DNA from: CAUZIB01 sp963663925
GTDB lineage: Bacteria > Acidobacteriota > Vicinamibacteria > Vicinamibacterales > UBA8438
Length of the DNA stretch: 64,000 bases
Assembly (NCBI GenBank): GCA_965237405.1
Contig: OZ250139.1
Span: forward strand, 2,170,001-2,234,000
Reading direction: 5' to 3'
Position 1 is the first letter of the stretch. The number at the start of each line of letters is the position of its first letter. This document shows positions 54,401 to 63,065 of this stretch, piece after piece. The translations under genes were made by a program, and so were the position numbers. The notes below the pieces were generated by a model. That model searched no databases, was not told the DNA's origin, and worked only from the letters and a program-made list of their open reading frames with translations.

Positions 54401-54930
54401 TTCATCGGCACTCCTTGAGCAATTTTCCGGACAGACCGACACCCGCGGCCAAGCGGACGATGTCCGGGATCATGTAGCGGAATTCTTTCCGGCACATCCG
54501 AGAGAACGATCGCCCCAACGACACCGGCACCGATCAACCCGAACGCTGGAATGAGGACTTTATTCCGCCAGCGTTCTTGACTGGCCGCCGTGCCACGCAC
54601 GAAGTCGGCGGCCACCCGTTCGGTGCTGTCCAACGTCGCGTACTGCCGCGTCTCGGACTCCGTTATTCCAGAGTAATTGCTCACGCCTTGTGCGGTGGCG
54701 GTGAAGTCGAAACCGCATACCCCATTATCGGAGAGTGGCACCAGATCCATGCCTGAAATTGTGGTTGTATAACCTCCGGCGTTGACCGTGACTGGCGCCC
54801 CAAGCGATCCCACGACACCGCATGTTCTGGCGTAGATGCAGAGTGCCACCGTTGCCATACATGGGATCACTGCCAGTTCGACCGGAACTCCAAGGAGGCT
54901 GAATCGGGAGATGGCGAAGATTCTCACCAA
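54391..54930 (-). CDS. Hypothetical membrane-anchored protein
   Basis: 179 residues with an N-terminal hydrophobic stretch (FSLLGVPVELAVIPCMATVA), an extracytoplasmic part (NAGGYTTTISGMDLVPLSDN) and a second hydrophobic segment VLIPAFGLIGAGVVGAIVL. After the second segment another frame reads MCRKEFRYMIPDIVRLAAGV and GLSGKLLKECR and stops right at the next gene, which looks more natural than the annotated tail, so a frameshift near 54500 is possible. Confidence 0.45.
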   Translation of the reverse strand: MVRIFAISRFSLLGVPVELAVIPCMATVALCIYARTCGVVGSLGAPVTVNAGGYTTTISGMDLVPLSDNGVCGFDFTATAQGVSNYSGITESETRQYATLDSTERVAADFVRGTAASQERWRNKVLIPAFGLIGAGVVGAIVLSDVPERIPLHDPGHRPLGRGCRSVRKIAQGVPMKWM

Positions 54931-55079
54931 TCACCTCGATGTCACGGTCGGCATGGTGATCGCGATCGGTGGTCGCCCTGCGGGTCGGTGATCACCGGCT
55001 GCCGGTGCGGTGGGCCTGTCGCGTGATGAGGCTGTCGCTGATCGCGGGCCACCTCCGTACGCAACCTCCGCCATTCGCG

Positions 55080-56207
55080 TTATGTCAGCGCTGGCTCGCA
55101 AAGCCTCGATAGTTGGGAACGAATGTCCGCAGCAGAGGCCGAGAGGTCCACGGTTGCGAAGCGTATTTGTTGTCCTTGAATCACGATCGCCTCATCAACC
55201 GATTCACCAATCGCGGGGTGCAACAGCAAACCTTCAGCATGGTCTGCAAGCAGATCACCGTGGCCGACTTGCGACCGAAGGTATGCGTAGACTTGGTAGA
55301 GGTAGCCACTGCGCAGCGTTTGTTCACGGTGCCACCCGCTCGTCACGACCGACGTAAACTTTGTGTCGATTAGGATCCGCCGTCCCGATTCCTCGTGGTC
55401 GAGGATCACGTCCGTCCGCATGTTCGGCATAATCGCGTCGATGCCGCTGGTTTTTCGCTCAATCGGCCACACCAAGGTACAGCCGCAGCGCACTTGCCAG
55501 CCATGCGGTCTCAACGACACGTCGTAGAAGCCGCCAACTGCCCGCTCGAACAGACGACGGACCCACACCTCCTGGCGATCTGGCAGTGGGAGAACGTTCG
55601 ACCCTGCAGCTTCCGTCGGTAACGCCAGATCGAGGGCCAGCCTCGCCGCCGCCATCATGTGCGCGTCGCCCGCATCGTGGCGGCCGATGCGGTCGGTGCT
55701 CGTCTCGGCCCGGGTTGGAGCATAACCGGCTACGCCCATGGCCTTCATGTCACCGGCAAGCGCCCGACAGCGATGGGCGACATCGGGTCGTGCCACGATT
55801 CTTGAGATCGTCTCCAAGGCCGAACGCACTAATCGATTGCGTGGTGTGTCGATCGTCAGTTCGTCGAATCGGCACGCCACCATTCCGCGTGCCAGCAACT
55901 GATGGCGCTCTGTGGTCAGAACGTCGATGCGCCCGCGCACTCTATTTAGCGCAAGCTCACGATGACGGTAACCGCTGCTCAGCCTCTTGCGCAACCGCGA
56001 ATCCACTGCACGAGTAAGGATTTCCGCAACGAGGTCAGGCAGATCATCCGGGCTGTCCTCAAGTCCGGCGTAGCCAGCGCCGCGGGCGCGAAAGAGGTCG
56101 GACGCATAGAGCATCAGCAACCAGAGGTTGCGGACTGGGATACGTCCGATGTGTCCCTCTCTAGCTGAAGGCGGGCTGGCCGTTTGTGTCGCTACCAGAG
56201 CCATCAC
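55080..56207 (-). CDS. mcrC: McrC-family restriction subunit
   Basis: 375 residues. N-terminal McrC signature IPVRNLWLLMLYASDLF and LNRVRGRIDVLTTERHQ, DELTIDTPRNRLVRSAL. The C-terminal PD-(D/E)XK nuclease has Asp266 (RTDVILD), Asp281 and Lys283 (ILIDTKF) and GYLYQVYAYL. McrC cuts DNA when bound to the McrB translocase hexamer. Its start overlaps the mcrB stop by 4 bases. Complete. Confidence 0.92.
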   Translation of the reverse strand: MMALVATQTASPPSAREGHIGRIPVRNLWLLMLYASDLFRARGAGYAGLEDSPDDLPDLVAEILTRAVDSRLRKRLSSGYRHRELALNRVRGRIDVLTTERHQLLARGMVACRFDELTIDTPRNRLVRSALETISRIVARPDVAHRCRALAGDMKAMGVAGYAPTRAETSTDRIGRHDAGDAHMMAAARLALDLALPTEAAGSNVLPLPDRQEVWVRRLFERAVGGFYDVSLRPHGWQVRCGCTLVWPIERKTSGIDAIMPNMRTDVILDHEESGRRILIDTKFTSVVTSGWHREQTLRSGYLYQVYAYLRSQVGHGDLLADHAEGLLLHPAIGESVDEAIVIQGQQIRFATVDLSASAADIRSQLSRLCEPALT

Positions 56208-58411
56208 CAGCCGTGTAGCAGGCGCTCGCTGGCCCTTCGAGCTTCATCGGGTGCGTCAAACCAGTATTCCTCGAGGAGTGGGCTAATTTCAGTCTCCACA
56301 ACTTGCTTGAACCACTTGCTGGTGGCACCGGCTTCGAGGCGGTGCGTCGGCGTCACATAGCTGTGGCCGATGCGGAACTGTGTGCCGAGGCGTGCGTCTG
56401 CCGCAATCCGTTCATTGAGCTCGACGATCCTACGCTCGATGTCAGCCACCAGGTGTGGCTCAACATTGCCTGCGCTGACGATCCACTTGCGCCACGTACT
56501 GCCAAATCGAGGCTGTAGGCTGATGAATGCGAACCGACGACGCAGCGCCAGATCAACCAGCGCCAGGGACCGATCAGCAATATTCATAGTACCGATCACG
56601 TATAGGTTCTCGGGGATGTGCACGGGCCTTCGCTTTCCGTCCGCATCGGGATAACAGAGTTCCAAGGCTTCATTGGGCGTGCGCTTACCCGCCTCCAACA
56701 GTGTCAGTAGTTCACCGAATATCTGCGCTGGATTACCGCGGTTGATCTCCTCGATGACCACCACGAACCTCGAAGAGGGGTTCTTCGACGCGGCCCTGAT
56801 CGCTTCCATGAACACGCCGTCCGCCAGCGACAGCCTACCGTCGCCTGTCGGTCGCCAGCCTCGCACGAAATCCTCATATGACAGGTTGGGATGGAACTGC
56901 ACCGCGCGGACCTTGCTCTCGTCCCTTTGGCCCGTCAACGCGAAGGCGAGCCGTTTTGCCAACCACGTCTTACCGGTCCCGGGCGGTCCCTGAAGGATGA
57001 TGTTTTTCTTGTCGCGAAGGCGATCAAGGACGCTTTCGAGCTCTACCTTCTCAAGAAAGCAGCCGTCTCTAAGAATGTCGTCAACGGCGTACGGAACGAT
57101 TGGCGCCACAGAGGATGCGGCTTCGCCGGCCGCGTCCACGTTGACGTCGCCAGTATGGTCATCGGCCGGCTCCTTCGTCGGGGATCTATAAATCCGGGCC
57201 TCGATGGACAGATCGGGATATGAGTGCACCGGGTAAGAGGACTCCCGGAAGAGCGGCTCCAGTGTGTCCATCGCCGCGCAGTAGTCTGCCGCATTGCATC
57301 GCCTCTTTGGACCGTTGAGGCCAAGCGAAAGTCCCAGCTTGTGGGTGAGGTAGACCTGCGAGTTGTGATCCAGGCTCAGGAACGCCCAAGGCCTGGTCCA
57401 GTAGAGCCCGAAGGTCAGATTCCACGCGACGTTAGGGAGGCCGTTCACATGATCGAAGGCCTCAGCGAACTGCAGGCGAGTTTCGTCGTCGTCGGAGTCC
57501 GCGAACCTGATGGCGGCTGCGAACACCGTCCACAACCGATCGATGTGGTTGGCCTCTCGGCTCGCCTCGAACGGGAAATACCACGACTTCAGGTTGTTCA
57601 GTACCGGAATGCCTTCAAAGGTCTCTGGCACTGCCTCCTCGACGCCTAAGAGCTTGGCCAACTCCGCTGCTATGACCTTGCGGTTTGAGTCTTTGATGCC
57701 CCGATTGAACAGGCCCATGGTCGTGAACGGACAGATGTCTTTGACGAAACCAGTGCCACCGCCCGCGTACTGATCCTCTGTCAGATGGCCGAGTCCTTCG
57801 ACGCGGAGAGAAATCCTCTGAATCCCCTTTACGAGGGCTTGCCTGTTATCTTTGTAGGCAAGTAACTTCTCGGCGACCGCCTCGTAGAAGTTCGTCCATC
57901 TAAAGCGCCGTTTGTCCGTGGCGGCCGAGCCAAATCGTTCCCGCCAGTAGGGTTCGTTGCGGAAGCGCTCCGTATCCTGCGGCTTTCCCTCGAACGCGAA
58001 TGCGATTAGGCCGTCGGTCATCCAATTGCCTGACAGGACGCGCCAGATCGTTGCCCGGTAGGTGAAGAAATACCACTCGCCTATCGGATGGGTGGTCGTC
58101 CAACGCACCCTCACCCGCTCGCCGTCTCCGAGGTTGTCTGTGACCGTACCTGTCGCCTTGATCGCCATCACTGAGACGGTGTGACCACGGTTGTCGAAGG
58201 GGAGGCCGTGCTTGCGCGTGTACGCGGCCTTGATCGCGATTCGGTCACCAGCACTCATCGACTTGACCAGGGCGGCGTCCTGATCGGTTGGATTCTTGAG
58301 TTCCCAGATACCCTCGCTGAGGAAGCGAGATGTCTGATCGTCAGTGCGACCAAAACTCGCGCCGACGAACCAGCTCGTTGGCGATTCCATGGTCTCTGTC
58401 AAAGCGGTCAT
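56204..58411 (-). CDS. mcrB: McrB-type AAA+ GTPase with EVE-like N-terminus
   Basis: 735 residues. The N-terminal 120 residues (SWFVGASFGRTDDQTSRFLS, GERVRVRWTTTHPIGEWYFF) look like an EVE/PUA-type modified-base reader. A helical middle region follows, with LTFGLYWTRPWAFLSLDHNS. The C-terminal AAA+ motor has Walker A GPPGTGKT (475-482), Walker B VVVIEEINRGN (about 552-562) and the McrB signature TMNIADRSLALVDLALRRRF (about 608). It drives DNA translocation toward cleavage by McrC. Start 58411 is 21 bp from the preceding gene; ATG 58390 is an alternative. Confidence 0.93.
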   Translation of the reverse strand: MTALTETMESPTSWFVGASFGRTDDQTSRFLSEGIWELKNPTDQDAALVKSMSAGDRIAIKAAYTRKHGLPFDNRGHTVSVMAIKATGTVTDNLGDGERVRVRWTTTHPIGEWYFFTYRATIWRVLSGNWMTDGLIAFAFEGKPQDTERFRNEPYWRERFGSAATDKRRFRWTNFYEAVAEKLLAYKDNRQALVKGIQRISLRVEGLGHLTEDQYAGGGTGFVKDICPFTTMGLFNRGIKDSNRKVIAAELAKLLGVEEAVPETFEGIPVLNNLKSWYFPFEASREANHIDRLWTVFAAAIRFADSDDDETRLQFAEAFDHVNGLPNVAWNLTFGLYWTRPWAFLSLDHNSQVYLTHKLGLSLGLNGPKRRCNAADYCAAMDTLEPLFRESSYPVHSYPDLSIEARIYRSPTKEPADDHTGDVNVDAAGEAASSVAPIVPYAVDDILRDGCFLEKVELESVLDRLRDKKNIILQGPPGTGKTWLAKRLAFALTGQRDESKVRAVQFHPNLSYEDFVRGWRPTGDGRLSLADGVFMEAIRAASKNPSSRFVVVIEEINRGNPAQIFGELLTLLEAGKRTPNEALELCYPDADGKRRPVHIPENLYVIGTMNIADRSLALVDLALRRRFAFISLQPRFGSTWRKWIVSAGNVEPHLVADIERRIVELNERIAADARLGTQFRIGHSYVTPTHRLEAGATSKWFKQVVETEISPLLEEYWFDAPDEARRASERLLHGW

Positions 58412-58432
58412 CAGATTGCTGCGTCCATTCGT

Positions 58433-59353
58433 TCAATCCAAATCTTTCTCTCTTGCGTGCCTATGCCTCAACATCGGACCCAGCTTGGCATAGTGCCCCG
58501 GATTGGCATATTCGTCGTACCATGTGCCCAAGTGAAGCTGCAGGTCCGTCACGAAATAATGCAAGAAGCGTCCTGAGCTGTAACTCGGTTCAATTCCTTC
58601 TTCTTGTATTGTCACCCACGTCATTGTTTTGTCGGCATCTTCGGATTTCAACCTTACCTCCGCCCCCACTCCAAATTCCGACCCTTTTCCACCCATTCTT
58701 CCTGGGATACAGAGTGTTGCTCCCTTGTGTTGGTCTAGAATCAGCACTGATGCGTTACTCGCTCTGATGTCGTTCTCCCTGATATCGTCTTCCAAGTGCT
58801 TCACCCGGCATTCGCCCTGTCCCAGGGCAATCAAGAAGGCATAGCAAGGGTTCTTCCATTGCCTCCCGGTTACCGGCCTGGCCATCTCGGCGATGCTTGC
58901 ATCATCCCTGATTGTCCCAAATCTCAATTTATTCTTGACTAGACGTCCTTCTTGCAGAGTCTCCATGTCTTCTACCATTCGCCGGTAACTCCGAATGATA
59001 TCGCCATGATTCGCCCACGAAGCCTTGACTTCGCCGACCGCTGCAACCCATTCGACCCTTACCAGCTCAGTTTCTCCCTCTTCTGTCTTGTGCATGGTCG
59101 CTGCGGGAACATCTCTAACGATAATGACGTCCATCTGCCCCGATTTCATGCCATCGGCTCGAACCACGTGTCCCTGCGTGACCCGATACTGTCCTCCCAT
59201 CAGGCTCCCAATAAGTTCCCTTACTGCTTGCTCTGGCCCGTCCCCTTTTGCGCGAATGTTGTTCCTTCCTCCCGCTGCCTTCGCCTTTTTGCGACTTAGG
59301 AACAACTCCTCCGCAACCGCCGCGTAGAGTTCGTCCGGGTTATATGTGTCCAT
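58433..59353 (-). CDS. DUF6602-like PD-(D/E)XK protein linked to McrBC
   Basis: 306 residues. A basic N-terminus (LFLSRKKAKAAGGRNNIRA) and core GQYRVTQGHVVRADGMKSG. Then Asp75 in QMDVIIVRD and Glu108/Lys110 in VAAVGEVKAS, a plausible PD-(D/E)XK set, and a C-terminal part ending LQLHLGTWYDEYANPGHYAK. It is first of three co-directional genes, 21 bp before mcrB. The family is seen in defence loci; its role here (second nuclease, or target recognition) is inference. Confidence 0.7.
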   Translation of the reverse strand: MDTYNPDELYAAVAEELFLSRKKAKAAGGRNNIRAKGDGPEQAVRELIGSLMGGQYRVTQGHVVRADGMKSGQMDVIIVRDVPAATMHKTEEGETELVRVEWVAAVGEVKASWANHGDIIRSYRRMVEDMETLQEGRLVKNKLRFGTIRDDASIAEMARPVTGRQWKNPCYAFLIALGQGECRVKHLEDDIRENDIRASNASVLILDQHKGATLCIPGRMGGKGSEFGVGAEVRLKSEDADKTMTWVTIQEEGIEPSYSSGRFLHYFVTDLQLHLGTWYDEYANPGHYAKLGPMLRHRHAREKDLD

Positions 59354-59691
59354 TTGCCTATCTTTCTTTCTCTTTCATCGGATCAACCTCAACCCAATTT
59401 GTCCTTCTCGACTGGCCGGCCCCGGATCTCGGCGTCCAAGAAAGCGTCTTTGGGGACGATGGAAGGTGGAGCGGATTATAGGCCCTAATGTCTGGCCGCC
59501 ATCCGCCCGGAAAAGTGTGCCGGCAGCTGGGCTCCCGCGCCGGAGTCATGAGTTTCCGGTTTCTCATCGGAACCGCACCCTGGAGAGGCGCACCGTTTAG
59601 CTCTTGGTGCCGGGTCTAATCCCACCACCTTGCAGCCGGTAAGCTTTCAGCCTCCCGATCCGGGGAACGGAGGCTGGCGTGGTGGAGTACC
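59354..59691. other. Intergenic, promoter side of the McrBC operon
   Basis: No gene recognised. GC-rich dyads around 59520-59640 (TGAGTTTCCGGTTTCTCA among them) may be the left end of the IS200-like remnant that follows. Confidence 0.35.
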
Positions 59692-59784
59692 GGCGACCTG
59701 CTAAGACAGATCTGCACGGCGCGGGAAGTGCCGATTATTCGAGGGGCGGTATCACCGGATCACGTCCACATGCTGGTGGCGGGG
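59692..59784 (+). pseudogene. IS200/IS605 TnpA (Y1 transposase) fragment
   Basis: Reads RQICTAREVPIIRGAVSPDH then VHMLVA, containing the HUH motif His-x-His of Y1 transposases. The catalytic Tyr half is lost at the IS5 end. Confidence 0.65.
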
Positions 59785-60867
59785 GGCGTTGGGGCGCGGA
59801 TGCGGGCAGGCCGACGCGCTTCAAACCGTCGAGCCCGTCACCTACCGATGCGGTACGAGACGGGTCTGCCAAGCTCGGTCATCCGGTTCAGAACGTTACA
59901 CGCGAGCACGGCCTCACGCCGTTGCCCCGATGACCTGCGTGCCCGAAGACCGTCGCCGACGATCGACGTGTACCGGAAGAACGCATGCTCCACGCGCGCG
60001 TGCTGATGGGACCCAGACGCCTTCGTCCACCGTCGCCGTCCGAGCGCCTTCACCCTCCTGATCGTCCGATCGCGGGCACCTGATCGGGCGCCCCGTCGAG
60101 ACAACGACGCGGTCTGGGTCGGCGGCACCACGACCCGCGCCCCTCGCGCACCGGCCGCACCATAGAACGCGAGCGTGTCGTAGGCCGGATCCGCCGTCAC
60201 TCTGGTGAGGTGTCCATCCACCTCGTCGACCAGACTGATCCCCGTAATCGCGTCATCGGCCGTCGGCGCAGTCAGCGCGCAGGCCACGATCACACGGGAC
60301 CCGTCCACGCCGAGATGGAGCTTCCTCCAGCCGCGTCGCCCTCGGCCCCCATGTGTCGCCGCGGCCCACGCACCTTCGCCGACGATGGACAGTCCGGTGC
60401 TGTCAACGATGCGGTGCAGGCTGGTGCCCGGGCGGGCGCGCCGACGCGCGAGGGCGAGATGCTGACCGCGTCGCGAGAGCGTGGTGTGATCGGGTGCCGT
60501 GCGATCGACGCCCAGCATCCCGAAGATCGATGTCAAGACGCCCGCGGTCTGACGCAACGGTCAGTGGAAGATGAGACTGAGCGTCAGGGCGGTTTTGATG
60601 GCGAGATCGGAATACTGGAGTTGCCCGCGCCGCCTGCCGACGCCAGCCGCTGCCCACGTGGCGATCGCGTCAGGCGTGCGCCAGAGGGTGACGTCGCCTC
60701 GCCGCACGAGGGCTCGGTCGTACTCGGCCCAGTTCCCGACGCGATACGTTGTCGTGTACGTCGGATGCACTCTCGACTTCACATCGAGATCATGACCCGC
60801 CGGCGGTCGCGATGGGCAACATGCCGGCCACTGCTCGCCCACCGCGCTGAATCAGCGCACCAACGCC
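59785..60867 (-). mobile_element. IS5-family element (third type)
   Basis: GGCGTTGGGGCGCGG at 59785 and the inverse of GGCGTTGGTGCGCTG ending 60867. 1083 bp, same type as the half-element at 26860. Confidence 0.8.
59838..60782 (-). pseudogene. IS5-family transposase (third type) with opal codon
   Basis: GTG 60782 (VKSRVHPTYTTTYRVGNWAE). A TGA at 60561-60563 replaces a Leu codon in IFH-L-PLRQT; the same frame continues to RMTELGRPVSYRIGR. Catalytic motifs IVDSTGLSIVG, RVTADPAYDTL and ARVEHAFFRYTS follow the stop (Glu-Asn has become Glu-His). Confidence 0.82.
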
Positions 60868-61080
60868 CCCGTGACGGTCCGCGATCGCCATCAGATCGCT
60901 CTGCAAGAAGAGTCGCGTCGCCTCATTCGTCAGCGCTAAGGCCGCCACCTCGCGCGCCTCGAAGGGGGCGTCGGCGCCCACCTGCACATCGATAGCTCGG
61001 CGAAGCGACCGAGCGAGGTCCTCCGCTGGCTCTGCCGCCGGCTGGTTGCGCGGGACGGGAAACTGATGCACTGTACCCAT
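60868..61080 (-). pseudogene. Hypothetical protein, truncated by IS5
   Basis: From ATG 61080: MGTVHQFPVPRNQPAAEPAE, DLARSLRRAIDVQVGADAPF, EALALTNEA-like helix and LFLQSDLMAIADRHGG, then cut at the IS5 end. No family recognised. 61081-61284 contains its promoter side and nothing else identified. Confidence 0.4.
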
Positions 61081-61284
61081 GATGCCTCCGTGGTCTCGCT
61101 TTGAAATTCTTGTGACTCCCAAGTCAGCGTAACCAATGGAGGCATCTCTTTACCACCTCAAATTCTTGTAAGTTACTGTCTCAGAGCAAGATCCCGACCC
61201 ACGCAGGCAGCCGCCGCTACGCGAGAGGTCCCTGGGTCACGTCTTGCTGGAATGTTCGGAGTTCATCGTGCAGGCGGCGGTCAT

Positions 61285-61502
61285 ACCGGCCGACGGCCAC
61301 GGGTGAAGGAGATGCCGCCTTGCACCTGGTGGCACGGATCTGCGGCCGCCACTGGATCACTGTCGCCGCGGACAAGGTCTACGATGAGCGCGAGTTGGTC
61401 ACGGGGCTGCGGGCGATGCAGGCCACCCCGCACATGGCGTCGGGCACGTTTTTTGTGGCGACGGCGAGACGTTTGGTGGATAGTCATGGTCGAGTCAGCT
61501 AG
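61285..61502 (+). pseudogene. Transposase fragment (IS5/IS1182 superfamily)
   Basis: The frame LHLVARICGRHWITVAADKV then YDERELVTGLRAMQATPHMA resembles the second catalytic Asp region (D-K-x-YD) of DDE transposases. It ends in TAG at 61500-61502. Upstream and downstream parts are missing. Confidence 0.5.
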
Positions 61503-61526
61503 ACAGTCCGTCCGGCTTAGGCGGAG

Positions 61527-61665
61527 GTGTGCCAGCGGACAGGTGTTGAGCGGTTTCATCACGATCTTCGGCGAACCGTAGTCCGGAACCTTGTGCGTGC
61601 CGGAGATCGATACAACATCGTGAGCGAGGCAGATCGTTCGGCGGCGGTGACGCGGCTATCGTCCG
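61527..61665 (+). pseudogene. Tyrosine recombinase C-terminal remnant with internal deletion
   Basis: Reads HHDLRRTVVRNLVRAG (the HxxR box), then directly DRYNIVSEADRSAAVTRL. In normal phage integrases about 18 residues with the second His/Trp box separate these parts. The frame stays open into the downstream methyltransferase frame. Confidence 0.6.
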
Positions 61666-61700
61666 CTTGTGCACCATGGCGTCAAACGAAAGACTCTTCA

Positions 61701-62894
61701 TTGAGGCAGACGACTCCTGGGTCTTCGACGAGCCGAATACCGATTGCCCTTCCACCAATTGTTGGCGCGGTAGAGCCGCAGCGAGCTAGCGCGGTCTCAC
61801 TCGCCTCCGCTGAGTGGGCTGGGAGCGTCTGCAACACCGAATGGACTTTCCACCAACTATCGCCGTACATCGGAAAGTCGAAATCCTCCATGGCGGCAGC
61901 CTTGGTGAGGGAATTCACCCTACCGGGGCACACCGTCTACGAGCCGTTCTCAGGCTGCGGGTCGATCGCGTTCGAAAGCTGGGTGGCCGGCTGCAACGTA
62001 ATCGCCAATGACCTAAGTCCATATGCGAGGCTTCTCACCCGTGCGAAGCTCTTTCCCTATGGCTCGCTAGAACTGGCGCTGGACGATCTTCATCGTTCCG
62101 CCAAAGCCGTCAAGAAGGAGGCTAGGCAAGATCTGCGGTCGGTGCCGAACTGGGTTCGAGAGTTCTTTCATCCCGATACACTCCGCGAGATCCTGATCTG
62201 GACCTCGGTGCTGCGTCGTCGGCGACACTGGTTCCTACTGGCGTGTTTGATGGGAATTCTGCATCATCAACGCCCAGGCTTCCTTTCCTTTCCAAGCAGT
62301 CACTCGGTACCGTACTTGCGGTTGCGGAAGTTCCCCCGTGACCAGTTTCCTGAAATGTACAAGTACCGATCGTTAGTGGATCGGCTAGAGGGAAAAGTGT
62401 CGCGCGCATTTCGACGGGTTCCAGAGTTGGATTTTGATGTGCGCCGCTCGTGTTACTCGCAGGATGCCGCTCGATTCAACCCAGGCCGGGTCGATGTCAT
62501 CCTCACGAGCCCGCCATACATGCGGCAGCTCGACTATGGTCGAGATAATCGCTTGCGATTGTGGTTTCTGGGGTGTCTGGACAGCGATGCTCTCGACGAG
62601 TCCGTGTCGCCGGCCGAGAGCGATTTCCTTGCATTGATGCGAGCATGTGTCAGGCGCTGGAAAGACCTCCTGAGCCCTGAAGGTAACTGTGTTCTAGTCA
62701 TGGGTGATGCGTGCAGTCGGGAGAACCGCAGTGCGCTTCCGGATGCGGTGACCCAACTCGCGCGCGATGCTGGCTTTGTTTTCGCAGATCATCGCACGGA
62801 CGTCATTCCGAGCGACAGGCGAGTCAGGCGAGGGATCACTGGCAGTTTGTCGGAGACGATTCTGGTGCTGCGCAAAGGCGGAGCCGCGCGGTAG
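61701..62894 (+). CDS. DNA methyltransferase (TSPPY, N4-cytosine/N6-adenine type)
   Basis: About 397 residues if TTG 61701 is the start; the true start is uncertain. SAM-binding motif I FSGCGSIAFES (about 83-93) comes first, and catalytic motif IV TSPPYMRQLDYG (about 269-280) follows, i.e. the beta-class order reversed relative to typical N4 enzymes. The C-terminus VIPSDRRVRRGITGSLSETI, LVLRKGGAAR is typical of such methylases. An overlapping frame from ATG 61676 (MASNERLFIEADDSWVFDEP) may be the original N-terminus, lost by a frameshift. No cognate endonuclease is adjacent; a kinase gene follows. Confidence 0.82.
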   Translation: MRQTTPGSSTSRIPIALPPIVGAVEPQRASAVSLASAEWAGSVCNTEWTFHQLSPYIGKSKSSMAAALVREFTLPGHTVYEPFSGCGSIAFESWVAGCNVIANDLSPYARLLTRAKLFPYGSLELALDDLHRSAKAVKKEARQDLRSVPNWVREFFHPDTLREILIWTSVLRRRRHWFLLACLMGILHHQRPGFLSFPSSHSVPYLRLRKFPRDQFPEMYKYRSLVDRLEGKVSRAFRRVPELDFDVRRSCYSQDAARFNPGRVDVILTSPPYMRQLDYGRDNRLRLWFLGCLDSDALDESVSPAESDFLALMRACVRRWKDLLSPEGNCVLVMGDACSRENRSALPDAVTQLARDAGFVFADHRTDVIPSDRRVRRGITGSLSETILVLRKGGAAR

Positions 62895-63065
62895 GGAAAA
62901 TATCCTGCAGCGGTCCAATACACGACACTACAGCATCGGGGAACTCGAGGAGACGCCGCGACCTCTGTGGAACACACGTGAGACAGTGCTAGTGTTTCGA
63001 GAGTGTTCGTCGAATCGAATCGCAAATGGCACGTTTTGCGTGACACGTAGTTCAAAAGACACATC

